This document shows, piece by piece, positions 16,542 to 24,800 of a stretch of 64,000 nt of DNA. The notes beneath the pieces were generated by a model. It saw nothing but the letters and a program-made list of their open reading frames with translations, had not been told where the DNA came from and searched no databases. The number at the start of each line of letters is the position of its first letter. The stretch's first letter is position 1. A program made the position numbers and the translations under genes. The stretch is from Candidatus Woesearchaeota archaeon (lineage in GTDB: Archaea > Nanoarchaeota > Nanoarchaeia > Woesearchaeales > JAGVZT01). The DNA lies in assembly GCA_017608295.1 (NCBI GenBank), contig JAFCGF010000005.1, forward strand, positions 62,001 through 126,000, written 5' to 3'.

Positions 16542-17062
16542 GAGCGCTTCAGCAGTCCCTTGAGTTTCTGAATCCCTTTTAATCCGCGCTCGACGAGGTC
16601 GTTCGTCTTCAGGATTTCTACTGGCCTAGTGAACTGCACCTCAAGGGTTTCCCAGCCTGCATCGTTTTCAGCAAGGCGGAACACGAGGAAGTGTAAATGT
16701 GGCTGCCCTCCTGGGGCGGCGTCGCCGACCATCGCCAGAGCGTCTCCCACGCTGACTTCCTGTCCGACAGAAACAACTGCGCTGTCTTTCTTGAGATGCG
16801 CGTACTGTGAGTATTCTCCATTCTCGTGCTCTATCATGATATGGTTGAGATACGTGATGTCATCAAAGGTCTTCTCGCGGCATCTCTCCTCGACGTGCAC
16901 GTCTTTGACAATACCGGCTGCTGCAGCGCGGACCTTGGTGCCTGCAGGCAGAAAAAAGTCCACCGCGTGCTCGAAATGCGCGAAGTGCACTCTAGGGTCA
17001 GACACAGCTTTCACGCCATGCCTCACATTAAACGGAATTGAATAGGTATTCTGCGTCTCCAT
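16538..17062 (-). CDS. M23/LytM-fold peptidase-like protein, no signal peptide
   Basis: 174 residues, nearly all one M23 domain: HAVDFFLPAGTKVRAAAAG contains the HxxxD zinc pair (residues 32-36), and QPHLHFLVF contains the HxH motif. These are the expected zinc ligands, so activity is plausible. M23 enzymes normally cut peptidoglycan, which archaea lack, and there is no export signal, so the target must be another peptide or the fold is reused. It overlaps the upstream-strand gene by 4 bp tail-to-tail. Confidence 0.8.
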   Translation of the reverse strand: METQNTYSIPFNVRHGVKAVSDPRVHFAHFEHAVDFFLPAGTKVRAAAAGIVKDVHVEERCREKTFDDITYLNHIMIEHENGEYSQYAHLKKDSAVVSVGQEVSVGDALAMVGDAAPGGQPHLHFLVFRLAENDAGWETLEVQFTRPVEILKTNDLVERGLKGIQKLKGLLKRS

Positions 17063-17107
17063 GGCGGAGACACAGAACCTTCAACAATAAATGTGTTGCG
17101 CTTACGC

Positions 17108-17833
17108 CTATTCGTAGACCTGGCTTTCCATGTAGTCAACGGTCATCTGAGTAAGTTCGACCAGCGGCGCGAATGTTTCGCTCTCTATGATCCTCTTTCC
17201 GAGTCCGCCCAGCTCGTGGTCAGTCCTTCCTATAGCTGACTCATAGTCTTCTCGAGTGGGGCAGATTTCCTTCAGCTCTGCGCGGAAATTATCCAGAGTA
17301 GCGACATCAGCGATAGCATCAATGCCTCCTGCGTCCACTACCTGGTCGACGAGGGCGTAGATAGCCTTGCTGATTGGGCTCTTCTTATCAGTCTTCTTCG
17401 CTGCCCTCTTGCCCAGCGCATAGGTGAAATTCATAATGGCGTTGAGGAAACCAGAGTCAATCTCTTTATGCTTCGAGTCTTCCATCATATCGTCAAGCTG
17501 AGCCATGCCTGTCATGTAGAACTTCTTCGCTGTGTCGCCAAGCACTGTCTCCAGCATCTCAGTGACAAGCTCAGAGTCAACAATGAGTTCGTCGCGGGCA
17601 GCTTCAGCATCCTTCTGAAGATCTTCGATGTCCACATGCATGTCCTCGCCAGCCACTCGTCCATACAGCTCAAAGGCCTTGCCAACTGTGGTTACGGTCG
17701 CATCTGTGATTCTGCTAAGCATGTCCCGGGTCAGCTCCTTGTTCTCTGGATTCTGCAAGTGCTCAAGCAAGTCTGCTTTGCCAAGCTCTAAGAGTGTCTC
17801 GCTCACTTCTTTCTCAATTTCATATCTGTCCAT
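17108..17833 (-). CDS. hypothetical helical protein
   Basis: 241 residues, acidic, mostly helical, with no signal peptide or membrane segment and no recognised family. The start at ATG 17833 is supported by GGAGGAA 5 nt upstream. The TATA sequence near 17896-17904 on this strand predicts a leader of about 40 nt. It is divergent from tRNA-Ile. Confidence 0.65.
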   Translation of the reverse strand: MDRYEIEKEVSETLLELGKADLLEHLQNPENKELTRDMLSRITDATVTTVGKAFELYGRVAGEDMHVDIEDLQKDAEAARDELIVDSELVTEMLETVLGDTAKKFYMTGMAQLDDMMEDSKHKEIDSGFLNAIMNFTYALGKRAAKKTDKKSPISKAIYALVDQVVDAGGIDAIADVATLDNFRAELKEICPTREDYESAIGRTDHELGGLGKRIIESETFAPLVELTQMTVDYMESQVYE

Positions 17834-17970
17834 TGCTATTCCTCCATACTATTAGATATCATCCAATGAATACTCAATAGTGATTTCCCGTTCAGTTTAT
17901 AAATTTTACTCTTTTTTAGTGGTAAAAATGATTGAAGTTAAGGATTTAAACATTACACCGAACCATAAGG

Positions 17971-17979
17971 TATTTATAG
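17971..17979 (+). promoter_or_regulatory. TATA box of tRNA-Ile
   Basis: TATTTATAG is centred at 17975, which predicts a start near 18001, 6 nt before the tRNA; this is the same spacing as at tRNA-Asn. Confidence 0.65.
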
Positions 17980-18006
17980 CCCATTTGGAGTTCCTACTGC
18001 CCCATC

Positions 18007-18121
18007 GGGCCCGTAGCTTAGTCTGGTTTGAGTGCCTGACTGATACATTGGCGGAACGGCAATGGTCGGAACGTCAGTGACAGACATCAGGTGGTCCGGA
18101 GTTCAAATCTCCGCGGGCCCA
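18007..18121 (+). tRNA. tRNA-Ile (GAT) with a 40-nt intron
   Basis: The acceptor stem is GGGCCCG/CGGGCCC with discriminator A. The D arm starts GCTTAG, the anticodon stem is CCTGA (18035-18039)/TCAGG (18087-18091), and the T arm is CGGAG/CTCCG with loop TTCAAAT. The loop reads C-T-G-A-T-A then intron then A, giving anticodon GAT (18042-18044). The GGGCCCG...CGGGCCCA ends are typical of archaeal tRNA-Ile. The intron sits at the canonical 37/38 position. Confidence 0.92.
18046..18085 (+). other. tRNA-Ile intron (position 37/38)
   Basis: The 40-nt intron starts CATTGGC and ends GACAGAC. Intron nt 2-7 (ATTGGC) can pair with nt 28-33 (GTCAGT). C32-T33-G34 of the exon can pair with CAG near the 3' end. 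Together these form a relaxed bulge-helix-bulge for the splicing endonuclease. CGGAACG occurs twice inside it (nt 7-13 and 22-28). Confidence 0.8.
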
Positions 18122-18127
18122 TTCCAC

Positions 18128-19444
18128 CTACTGCTCGGAAAACTCGCCAGACACGATATCTGCGTCAATCTTATAGCCCGCTGCGTTGAATCCGCTTGGA
18201 GGGATAAGCCTCTCCATGATGTCATCGATAATCTGCTGGTCAAGAGGGTCTGAAGGGTCGAGCGCGGAGAGCCGCTGGGTACCCTTCTCGCATTCGTGCT
18301 GATAGAAGAGATGTGGTATAATCGCATAGACCTCATTGTCCATCACCTGGACCTCGAGGATAAGCGACTCCCGCGTGGGGGGGAATCTGGAACCTTCAGG
18401 AATCCCGACATAGCAGCCGTCCATGACACCATTCCCTATGCTTGAGAAATAGGGCACGCCATTCACGGTCAAAAACGGTTCGATGACATGGGGATGGGTG
18501 CTCACAATCATGTCCGCACCGCTCTCCACCACTGTTTTTGCGGTCTTGAGCTGTGCCGTCGTCACGCCCGCATAATACTCCGCGCCTTGGTGGAGCAGGA
18601 CCACTGCGAGTGAGTCAGAGGGAGAGGCAAGAATTCCCTCGGCGAGACGCTCTGACGTGAATCCCAGCGTGCCGGGGTAATCATCGCCTGCCAGCCACTT
18701 TGATGAGACGAGAGGCGTGTCAACGAGATAGCCGAGGAACGAGATAGTGTTTCCGTTGTCAGTGAACACATATGGCTGTTCTGCCTCCTCAGCATCGAGG
18801 CCTGCGCCGATAACCGGGATGCCTGCTTCCCTCAGCCGGGAGATACCTGAGACAAGGCATTCCTGACCGTAGTTGCCGCTGTGATTGTTTGCGAGATTGA
18901 CTGCCAGAGGGATGCCCGATCCCTGCATGAAGATGAGCGTCTCCGGGTCGATGCCCATCGCGTAACCGCCCTGGGGAACACTTGCGGGGAAGTCTGCAGC
19001 GCAGGGAGCTGCCTCATGGTTCAGGATGACTAGGTCAGCGCTCTTCAAGAGCGGCATGGCCTCCTCCAAATTGTTCTCCAGCCCCCCGGCGAAGTCGAGG
19101 TGCCCAGTCCTGTACTCGATGGTATCACCGATGAATATCAACCGCGTGATCCCGCTCTCAGTCTCGACGCCCCTAGCGTCCTCAGCGTCTGGAGAGAGTT
19201 CAGGGATTGAAGAGAACATGAAATCATCAAGTGTTTCGCCCGCTATATCCTGCTCCTCCCATTGGAAGGGATATCTGTCCTCCGTAGGATCAACCGGGAC
19301 TTCCTCGACTACTAGGGCGGCAACAGAGTGCTCTGTTCCCTGATCTAGCCCTTGCCTGCCTACATAAACCGGCACATCTCCTGAGAGGAGGGATGAGACT
19401 ATATAGCAACCTGCGGCCAGGATAGCAATATCCCTCGCTTTCAT
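18128..19444 (-). CDS. CapA/PGA_cap-type metallophosphatase-like surface protein
   Basis: 438 residues from ATG 19444 (MKARDIAILAAGCYIV); the longer reading to 19588 crosses a TATA element at about 19466-19477. An N-terminal signal anchor leads to the metallophosphoesterase-like CapA domain: FIGDTIEYR, LNHEAAP, NLANNHSGNYG, LLHQGAEYYAG, STHPHVIEPF and FSSIGNGV, in family order with the metal-binding residues intact. CapA is involved in poly-gamma-glutamate capsule synthesis in bacteria; here it probably acts outside the membrane on an unknown polymer. No other capsule gene is adjacent. Confidence 0.85.
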   Translation of the reverse strand: MKARDIAILAAGCYIVSSLLSGDVPVYVGRQGLDQGTEHSVAALVVEEVPVDPTEDRYPFQWEEQDIAGETLDDFMFSSIPELSPDAEDARGVETESGITRLIFIGDTIEYRTGHLDFAGGLENNLEEAMPLLKSADLVILNHEAAPCAADFPASVPQGGYAMGIDPETLIFMQGSGIPLAVNLANNHSGNYGQECLVSGISRLREAGIPVIGAGLDAEEAEQPYVFTDNGNTISFLGYLVDTPLVSSKWLAGDDYPGTLGFTSERLAEGILASPSDSLAVVLLHQGAEYYAGVTTAQLKTAKTVVESGADMIVSTHPHVIEPFLTVNGVPYFSSIGNGVMDGCYVGIPEGSRFPPTRESLILEVQVMDNEVYAIIPHLFYQHECEKGTQRLSALDPSDPLDQQIIDDIMERLIPPSGFNAAGYKIDADIVSGEFSEQ

Positions 19445-19586
19445 GACTCTCAAGTAGTAATGGCAGTATATAAGTCTTTCCCTTATGGGTGCCACATGCC
19501 CTCCCACCCGCGTCAACCCATCACAAAAACGGCTTGTGCAACACGAACCCAGAGGATTTAAAACCTGATACGTGTTCTCGGCCATC

Positions 19587-20117
19587 ATGGGGGATGAACA
19601 CTACTTCACATATTACTACGGGCGCTGGATGGAGTTCACACCAGGATTCATATTCGAGGAGCTCGATGATGACATCATCTACTCGGCCAGGATAAGCACA
19701 GGGCTCTTTGGGACAACCAGGTGCCCAGCTGGCAATCGTGGACCAAAAGACAAGAACGAAGTCATCCTCGCTGCAGGGAATCAAGGCCTTGTCAGGCTCA
19801 TAGAGATGGGGTTCATCCCCTGCGATGTGTGCGAGCCGGAATTCGACTGGACTAGCATCGAAGACACAGTCACCGAGCTCTACAACATAGAGAGTGAAGA
19901 AGACTTCAGGGACAAGGACATCGTCCCGTACGACGCGAGACGCCTGGACTGGGAAGCAATCACAACTATAACCAAAGGGCTCCCAGGACGCATCTACCTC
20001 CCGGAAGGACTCAAGAAAAAAGAAGTGAAAAAGTTCGCCAGGAGACTCAAGCCCCATCCTCTACCAGAATTAGGCTACTACGACCAAGATTCAGAAGAGC
20101 GATTCACGCAATACTAA
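19587..20117 (+). CDS. hypothetical protein
   Basis: 176 residues from ATG 19587, which lies about 26 bp after the TATA-like ATTTAAAAC (19556-19564), so it is probably leaderless; GTG 19572 is less likely. It is soluble and acidic with a Tyr-rich start (HYFTYYYGRW). TRCPAGNRGP and CDVCEPEFDW supply three cysteines that could bind a metal. A basic helix (LKKKEVKKFARRLKP) lies near the end. The family is not recognised. Confidence 0.65.
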   Translation: MGDEHYFTYYYGRWMEFTPGFIFEELDDDIIYSARISTGLFGTTRCPAGNRGPKDKNEVILAAGNQGLVRLIEMGFIPCDVCEPEFDWTSIEDTVTELYNIESEEDFRDKDIVPYDARRLDWEAITTITKGLPGRIYLPEGLKKKEVKKFARRLKPHPLPELGYYDQDSEERFTQY

Positions 20118-20135
20118 AATCTAGGCAGAATCCCC

Positions 20136-21395
20136 TTATTCATATCGTAGCGCATCTACTGGCTTAAGCTTCGAAGCCCGATACGCGGGAACCACGCCTG
20201 CAAGCACACCTATTGCGATAGAAAGCAGCAACGCACCAATGAGGAGTTCTGGCGTGATTGCGGTGGCATTCATGCCATTGGAATCCATCATAGTCATTGC
20301 AATCTGATTAAGGGCCATGGAGATAAATGCTCCGAGGCCGATGCCGAGCAGCCCCCCGACCAGGCCAACCATTGCAGCGTTGGACATGAATATAAGCAGG
20401 ATGTCGCGGTTCTTTGCACCGATGGATTTCATTATGCCGATTTCCTTGGTCTTTTCCAGTACCGAAGTGAACATGGTATTGGCGATGCCGACAGAGCCCA
20501 CCAATAATGAGACCGCAGCGATTGCTCCGAGGAAAAGAGTCAGAATCTGCGTAACATCAGCTATTTGTTCCTGTATGGATTTTAAAGAGAAGATTTCGAA
20601 ATCTTTTGTCCTTTCTGTGAGGTGCCGGAATGTCATCAGCCTGCTGTCCACATCTCCCATGACCTGGTCAACAGCTTCCACGTCTTCAACTTTTATGATA
20701 ATGCTATGAAACTCTTCATCACCTACACTCTCAAGAGTCTCCCGTGCCGCTTTGATGGGCATGATAATCTTGCCGTCATCGCCGCCGAAGCCCCCGCTCT
20801 CTTTGAGTATACCCACTATCTTGAATGACTTGTCATTGATGGTGAGCATCCTGTTGAGCGCCAATTCCTGCTTAAAGGTCTCTGTTGCTATCCTGTCTCC
20901 CACGACAACACTACTAAAATCCGACGGACCAAGAAACCTTCCACTTGCCAGCTCCGAGGTGGTGGTCTCTTTCCAGCTCAGGGGATCCACTCCGTCAATA
21001 GATACTCTTGTCGTTTCAGCAAGATAATAGGCCTCCCCCATGCCCGAGACCATACCGTAGATAAATTGGACATTATCTACTGACTGCAGGAACTGGACGT
21101 CCCGCTTGGTGAGGTCTTCCGGACTGGTTGTTTGCTGCTGGCCACCACCGTGTGCCTTAGCCATGCCTCCTCTAAAACCACCTTCAGCCTTTCCTCCGCC
21201 GGGGCTGATGAAGATGAGGTCAGCTCCCAAACCACCTAAGCTGCCCTGGATGTTCTGCTGCAGACCCTCACCTATGGAAACAATAGCTACAACAGCTGCC
21301 ACACCTATGACTATACCTACAATAGTGAGCCAGCTACGCAGCTTACTGTGGCGCAGGATATTCAGCGCCAGCCTGAGGATCTTGCTGAGTCTCAT
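20136..21395 (-). CDS. MacB/FtsX-type ABC transporter permease
   Basis: 419 residues from ATG 21395 (MRLSKILRLALNILRHSKLRSWLTIVGIVIG). One N-terminal membrane helix precedes a large extracytoplasmic MacB periplasmic-core-like domain. Three C-terminal helices follow, with EKTKEIGIMKSIGAKNRDIL, the classic coupling-region motif of this family, and YRASKLKPVDALRYE at the end. A Gly-rich loop (GGGKAEGGFRGGMAKAHGGG) is inserted early in the outer domain. It is the last gene of a three-gene operon with an exported CARDB-type protein and an ATPase. The likely role is export or extraction of lipid-linked or protein substrates at the single membrane. Confidence 0.9.
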   Translation of the reverse strand: MRLSKILRLALNILRHSKLRSWLTIVGIVIGVAAVVAIVSIGEGLQQNIQGSLGGLGADLIFISPGGGKAEGGFRGGMAKAHGGGQQQTTSPEDLTKRDVQFLQSVDNVQFIYGMVSGMGEAYYLAETTRVSIDGVDPLSWKETTTSELASGRFLGPSDFSSVVVGDRIATETFKQELALNRMLTINDKSFKIVGILKESGGFGGDDGKIIMPIKAARETLESVGDEEFHSIIIKVEDVEAVDQVMGDVDSRLMTFRHLTERTKDFEIFSLKSIQEQIADVTQILTLFLGAIAAVSLLVGSVGIANTMFTSVLEKTKEIGIMKSIGAKNRDILLIFMSNAAMVGLVGGLLGIGLGAFISMALNQIAMTMMDSNGMNATAITPELLIGALLLSIAIGVLAGVVPAYRASKLKPVDALRYE

Positions 21396-21399
21396 GCAT

Positions 21400-22683
21400 T
21401 CACTTCTTACTGATTCGCGCTCGTATGGCCTCTCTCTTCCGGTAGATGACAAATCCTATGATAAGGATTATGCCAATCACCCAGGGGTTTCTCCACAAGC
21501 TCTTCTGCTTGCTCATTCCTAACTGCTCTGTGTGACTGCCCATGTCGATTGTGCCTGGTGCCCTGAACTGGATAGATACTATCTTTTCCAGGGATTGCCT
21601 TACACCTGTCGTATCTGTGTACTCTATGACCACATCGAGATTGCTATCTGAGGCGAAACGGTCCCTGGACATTCCTTCCGCATCCCCTTTGGCTGCCATG
21701 CCTTCTGAACTGGGTGCTATCTGGAATGAGACCATAGTATAATCTCCCTTATCGAGATTACCGATAATCGCATCAGTACTGCCTACAATGCTAAATCCCG
21801 CCTGCTGGGGAATCCGCACGGTGACTGAATAGGCCGGGCTGCTGCCAACATTGGACACAGACAGTGAGGTCTGTCCTGCGGAACTCTCTGAGAATGTCAC
21901 GTCAAAATCCGTCTCCCCACCTATAAACACGCCTGCCTGTGTTGACACTATTTCAGTGGTCGTGACTCCAGAACCGTCATTCACATCATACTCAAGCTCC
22001 AAATCAATCTGGTAGAGGTCAGGGTTTGCGTTGACGCTCGCCACCACAGTGTATTGGAGTTCAATACTCTCTTTTGGACCGAGATACCTGATGTACCTCG
22101 TATTGTCAGTGTTCACGGGCAGGATATAGCCGTTTTCCTCATCCCAGGAGAAAAGCATGTTCTGTAGGGGAGCGCTGCCGAGATTGTTGATAGTGAAGGT
22201 CATCGGTGTCTCTTTCCCCGGGATGAGCTTCGACTTGTCAATGTAGATGATTTCGGCATACTCATTAGCGGTGACTTCGATGATGAATTCATCCACCACA
22301 GCAGCAGCAGCAACATCTCCTGTCGAAGACTTGAATGTGATTGCATACTGCCCAAGGACTGCATCCCTATCTATACGCAGCTTGAATACCAGCGTACGGG
22401 AGCTGTCCTCCTCCGGCCAGTTAGGGAGAGAAGTAATCGTATAGCTACTATCCTCTCCCGGCAGGACTGAAAATGGATATTCCGGAATGAACGAGACAGT
22501 GAAATCGCGCACTTCTGCCTCTCCATTGTTGATGACTCTCAGCCTCACCTCAACAACATCCCCTGCCTGAGCAGGAGTGGGGTCCTGGTTGAGCAGGGAC
22601 ATCTGTATGTCTGATAAGGTTTGGGCTTCTGCTGTCAGTGTAAGGAGCAGCAGCATGATTAATGCCAGGGTTAGCTTTCTCAT
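21400..22683 (-). CDS. membrane-anchored COG1361/CARDB-like extracellular protein of the ABC operon
   Basis: 427 residues. A signal peptide MRKLTLALIMLLLLTLTAEA is followed by three Ig/CARDB-like beta domains (VVEVRLRVINNGEAEVRDF, TFTINNLGSAPLQNM and SLSVSNVGSSPAYSV share the N-x-G strand pattern). A C-terminal membrane helix and KREAIRARISKK close it. It overlaps the ATPase stop by 4 bp and ends 4 bp before the permease start, so it belongs to the transporter. It probably takes the place of the MacA adaptor, binding substrate outside; that is inference. Confidence 0.8.
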   Translation of the reverse strand: MRKLTLALIMLLLLTLTAEAQTLSDIQMSLLNQDPTPAQAGDVVEVRLRVINNGEAEVRDFTVSFIPEYPFSVLPGEDSSYTITSLPNWPEEDSSRTLVFKLRIDRDAVLGQYAITFKSSTGDVAAAAVVDEFIIEVTANEYAEIIYIDKSKLIPGKETPMTFTINNLGSAPLQNMLFSWDEENGYILPVNTDNTRYIRYLGPKESIELQYTVVASVNANPDLYQIDLELEYDVNDGSGVTTTEIVSTQAGVFIGGETDFDVTFSESSAGQTSLSVSNVGSSPAYSVTVRIPQQAGFSIVGSTDAIIGNLDKGDYTMVSFQIAPSSEGMAAKGDAEGMSRDRFASDSNLDVVIEYTDTTGVRQSLEKIVSIQFRAPGTIDMGSHTEQLGMSKQKSLWRNPWVIGIILIIGFVIYRKREAIRARISKK

Positions 22684-23381
22684 TGTTCTTGTCCTCCGTG
22701 GTGTATTTTCTCTATTTGACCGTCCTTGAGGTGGATTGTTCGTTGTGCGTGCTTTACAAGGTCCAAGTCATGGGTGACTATGATGACTGTCTTTCCTTCT
22801 TCTCTGTGGATTTTTCCTAGCAAATTCATGATGAACTGCCCGGTCTTGCTGTCCAGGTTACCTGTCGGCTCGTCTGCCAGGATGATTTCAGGGTCAACGG
22901 CAAGGGAGCGCGCGATGGCAACGCGCTGCATCTGGCCTCCGGATAATTGGCTCGGCAGATGATGCATCCTATCTCCAAGACCTACCAGCTCAAGCAGCTC
23001 TGCCGCCCTTTCTTTCGCCTTTGAGGCATCTGCATCCTGGAAGTCTAAAGGCAGCATGACATTCTCTAATGCCGTGAGTGTTGGTATGAGATTGAACTGC
23101 TGGAACACGAAGCCAATTTTCCTCCCGCGGACTGTTGCTAACTGTGATTCACTCATCTTAGCAATGTCCTCTCCATCGAGGAAGATTCTCCCTCGTGTTG
23201 GGATGTCAAGACAGCCAACGAGGTTCATCATCGTGCTTTTACCACTTCCACTCGGACCAGCAATTGCCAAAAATTCTCCACTCTGGATATTCAGGTCTAC
23301 CTCTCTCAAAGCAAGCACTTCTACTTCGCCCATTTGATATATCTTCCAGACCTGCTGAAGGACAATATGGCCGTCTGTCAT
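22680..23381 (-). CDS. LolD/MacB-type ABC transporter ATP-binding protein
   Basis: 233 residues. Walker A GPSGSGKST (about residues 39-47), Q-loop FVFQQFNLIPT, signature LSGGQMQRVAIARSL, Walker B IILADEPTGNLDS and the switch VTHD are all intact. FNLIPTLTALENVMLPL is typical of the LolD/MacB/FtsE group. It is the first gene of the operon. Confidence 0.95.
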   Translation of the reverse strand: MTDGHIVLQQVWKIYQMGEVEVLALREVDLNIQSGEFLAIAGPSGSGKSTMMNLVGCLDIPTRGRIFLDGEDIAKMSESQLATVRGRKIGFVFQQFNLIPTLTALENVMLPLDFQDADASKAKERAAELLELVGLGDRMHHLPSQLSGGQMQRVAIARSLAVDPEIILADEPTGNLDSKTGQFIMNLLGKIHREEGKTVIIVTHDLDLVKHAQRTIHLKDGQIEKIHHGGQEQ

Positions 23382-23440
23382 TTTTTACTCATTTCCCGCA
23401 TAAGAAACTCCATACGATAATCTATGAATCTAAAATAAAA

Positions 23441-23749
23441 CTATCCCCCAGGATTTATCTTCGGGGCCTTCGAGGCCTTCTGCCGGGTCCCCGGAGGCTT
23501 CTTATGAGGTGGTTTCTTGTGAGGGTCTTTCGGTTTCCTATGTGGGTCGCGTGGCTTTCGGTGTGGATCCCTCGGCTTTCTGTCAGGGTCTCTCGGAGGC
23601 CTGGGGCACCCGTCATCATCGTCATTAGTCAGAAGGTATTCCAGTCCCTCTGAGATGATATCGCCAAAGGTCTCAAAGATATTATTGGTGTACAGCAGTC
23701 CTGGTGTGGAGTACAGTCCACCGGACAGGTAGTTTCCCATATATTCCAT
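23441..23749 (-). CDS. small protein with DPHRKP repeat tail
   Basis: 102 residues. The first 45 residues are ordinary (MEYMGNYLSGGLYSTPG...IISEGLEYLL). A DDDD run follows, then repeats of RDPHRKP, KDPHKKP and HKKP ending in a basic tail. GGGGGAT lies 4 nt upstream of the ATG and a TATA-like element (about 23790-23799) precedes it, which supports a real gene despite the low complexity. No signal peptide is visible. The function is unknown; the basic tail could bind nucleic acid or a polyanion. Confidence 0.55.
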   Translation of the reverse strand: MEYMGNYLSGGLYSTPGLLYTNNIFETFGDIISEGLEYLLTNDDDDGCPRPPRDPDRKPRDPHRKPRDPHRKPKDPHKKPPHKKPPGTRQKASKAPKINPGG

Positions 23750-23856
23750 GTTTATCCCCCAATTAAGCTAAGTCGAGATTTAACCCCCACATATATACTT
23801 AACGTAAGCGAGGGCCCACAGCAACACTTAAGTAATTCAGAGAAGAATTCGGCTGC

Positions 23857-24342
23857 ATGAAAACACTCATTGAATCACTTGATACAAACGAGAACGTAGA
23901 CTATCTGCTGGACACCTGCTTCTTTGTCCATTCATTCACCAGCGACAGGGTGAAGCCGCTTGTGAAATTCTGCAAGAACAACAAAGTCGGCATGACCACG
24001 TTCAATCTAGAGGAATTCCTGCACATGCACCACAAGCTCAAGGGACATACCAATCATCATGTCAGGTCGTTCCTCAAGAAGAAGCTTATCAGCCTTGTAC
24101 CAATTGAAGTGCATCCAGGCCAGCATGACATGGAGCAGAAATTTGTGGACAAGTATGACCATGAAATTCTCAAAATCATCCGCGACCCGAGCGACGCAGT
24201 GCTCTTCGCGCACGCAGTCCAAATCGGAGCCGACATCCTCACCCGGGACAAGCACCATATCTTCACCGCTGCTGCTGAGAACTATTCAGAGCAGCATGGA
24301 ATACACATCTGGAACAACTTTCCCCATGAGGAACCACAATGA
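23857..24342 (+). CDS. PIN-domain nuclease
   Basis: 161 residues. YLLDTCFFVHSF (residues 16-27) carries the first PIN Asp, TFNLEEFLHM the conserved Glu, and DPSDAVLFAHAVQIGADILTRDK the later acidic residues, in the usual order. VapC toxins and rRNA-processing nucleases use this fold to cut RNA. No VapB-type antitoxin precedes it. Instead its stop overlaps the YbaK-like start by 4 bp (ATGA), so translation is coupled. Confidence 0.82.
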   Translation: MKTLIESLDTNENVDYLLDTCFFVHSFTSDRVKPLVKFCKNNKVGMTTFNLEEFLHMHHKLKGHTNHHVRSFLKKKLISLVPIEVHPGQHDMEQKFVDKYDHEILKIIRDPSDAVLFAHAVQIGADILTRDKHHIFTAAAENYSEQHGIHIWNNFPHEEPQ

Positions 24343-24800
24343 TAGAGCCCACACAAATACTCGACAGCCAGAACCTATCCTACCAGATGAGGAGCATAGG
24401 CCAGTTCAAGGACTTTGCGCATGCTGCCTCCATGATGGGGCTTCAAACAAGGCAAGTCCTGAAGACACTCATTATAGAAGGCCATTCAAAAAAAGTGTAC
24501 TGCTGCATGATTGGAGGAAACCAGAAGCTGCATATGAAGAAGCTCAAGCGAGTCATCGATGAGTTCGACGTGCACATGTGCCCACTCGAAAAGATTACAG
24601 ACGTTACCGGCTACAGGGTAGGGAGCATTCCGCCATTTGGCATGCTCACGCGATTGCCCACATATATAGAGCACTCCCTTGCTTCAGTAGGAACTGTCGC
24701 AGTCGGCGCAGGGACTCAGGGAAGAGAGATTCTGCTCAACATCGCGGACTTGAAACAAGCAACACAGGGAACATACGCCTCTATTGTCAAAGGCACTTAG
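24339..24800 (+). CDS. YbaK/ProX-type aminoacyl-tRNA deacylase
   Basis: 153 residues, one YbaK domain. QVLKTLIIEG contains the conserved catalytic Lys. TGYRVGSIPPFGM matches the family G-x-G-x-x-P-F/G loop, and VAVGAGTQGREILLNIADL is the closing strand. Family members hydrolyse mischarged tRNA such as Cys- or Ala-tRNA(Pro). It is translationally coupled to the PIN nuclease and ends one base before the convergent protease gene. Confidence 0.85.
   Translation: MIEPTQILDSQNLSYQMRSIGQFKDFAHAASMMGLQTRQVLKTLIIEGHSKKVYCCMIGGNQKLHMKKLKRVIDEFDVHMCPLEKITDVTGYRVGSIPPFGMLTRLPTYIEHSLASVGTVAVGAGTQGREILLNIADLKQATQGTYASIVKGT

Noticed and set aside
24059..24562. 167-aa plus-strand frame across the PIN/YbaK junction
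   Set aside because: It is a shifted frame; both overlapping genes have intact family motifs and an ATGA junction.
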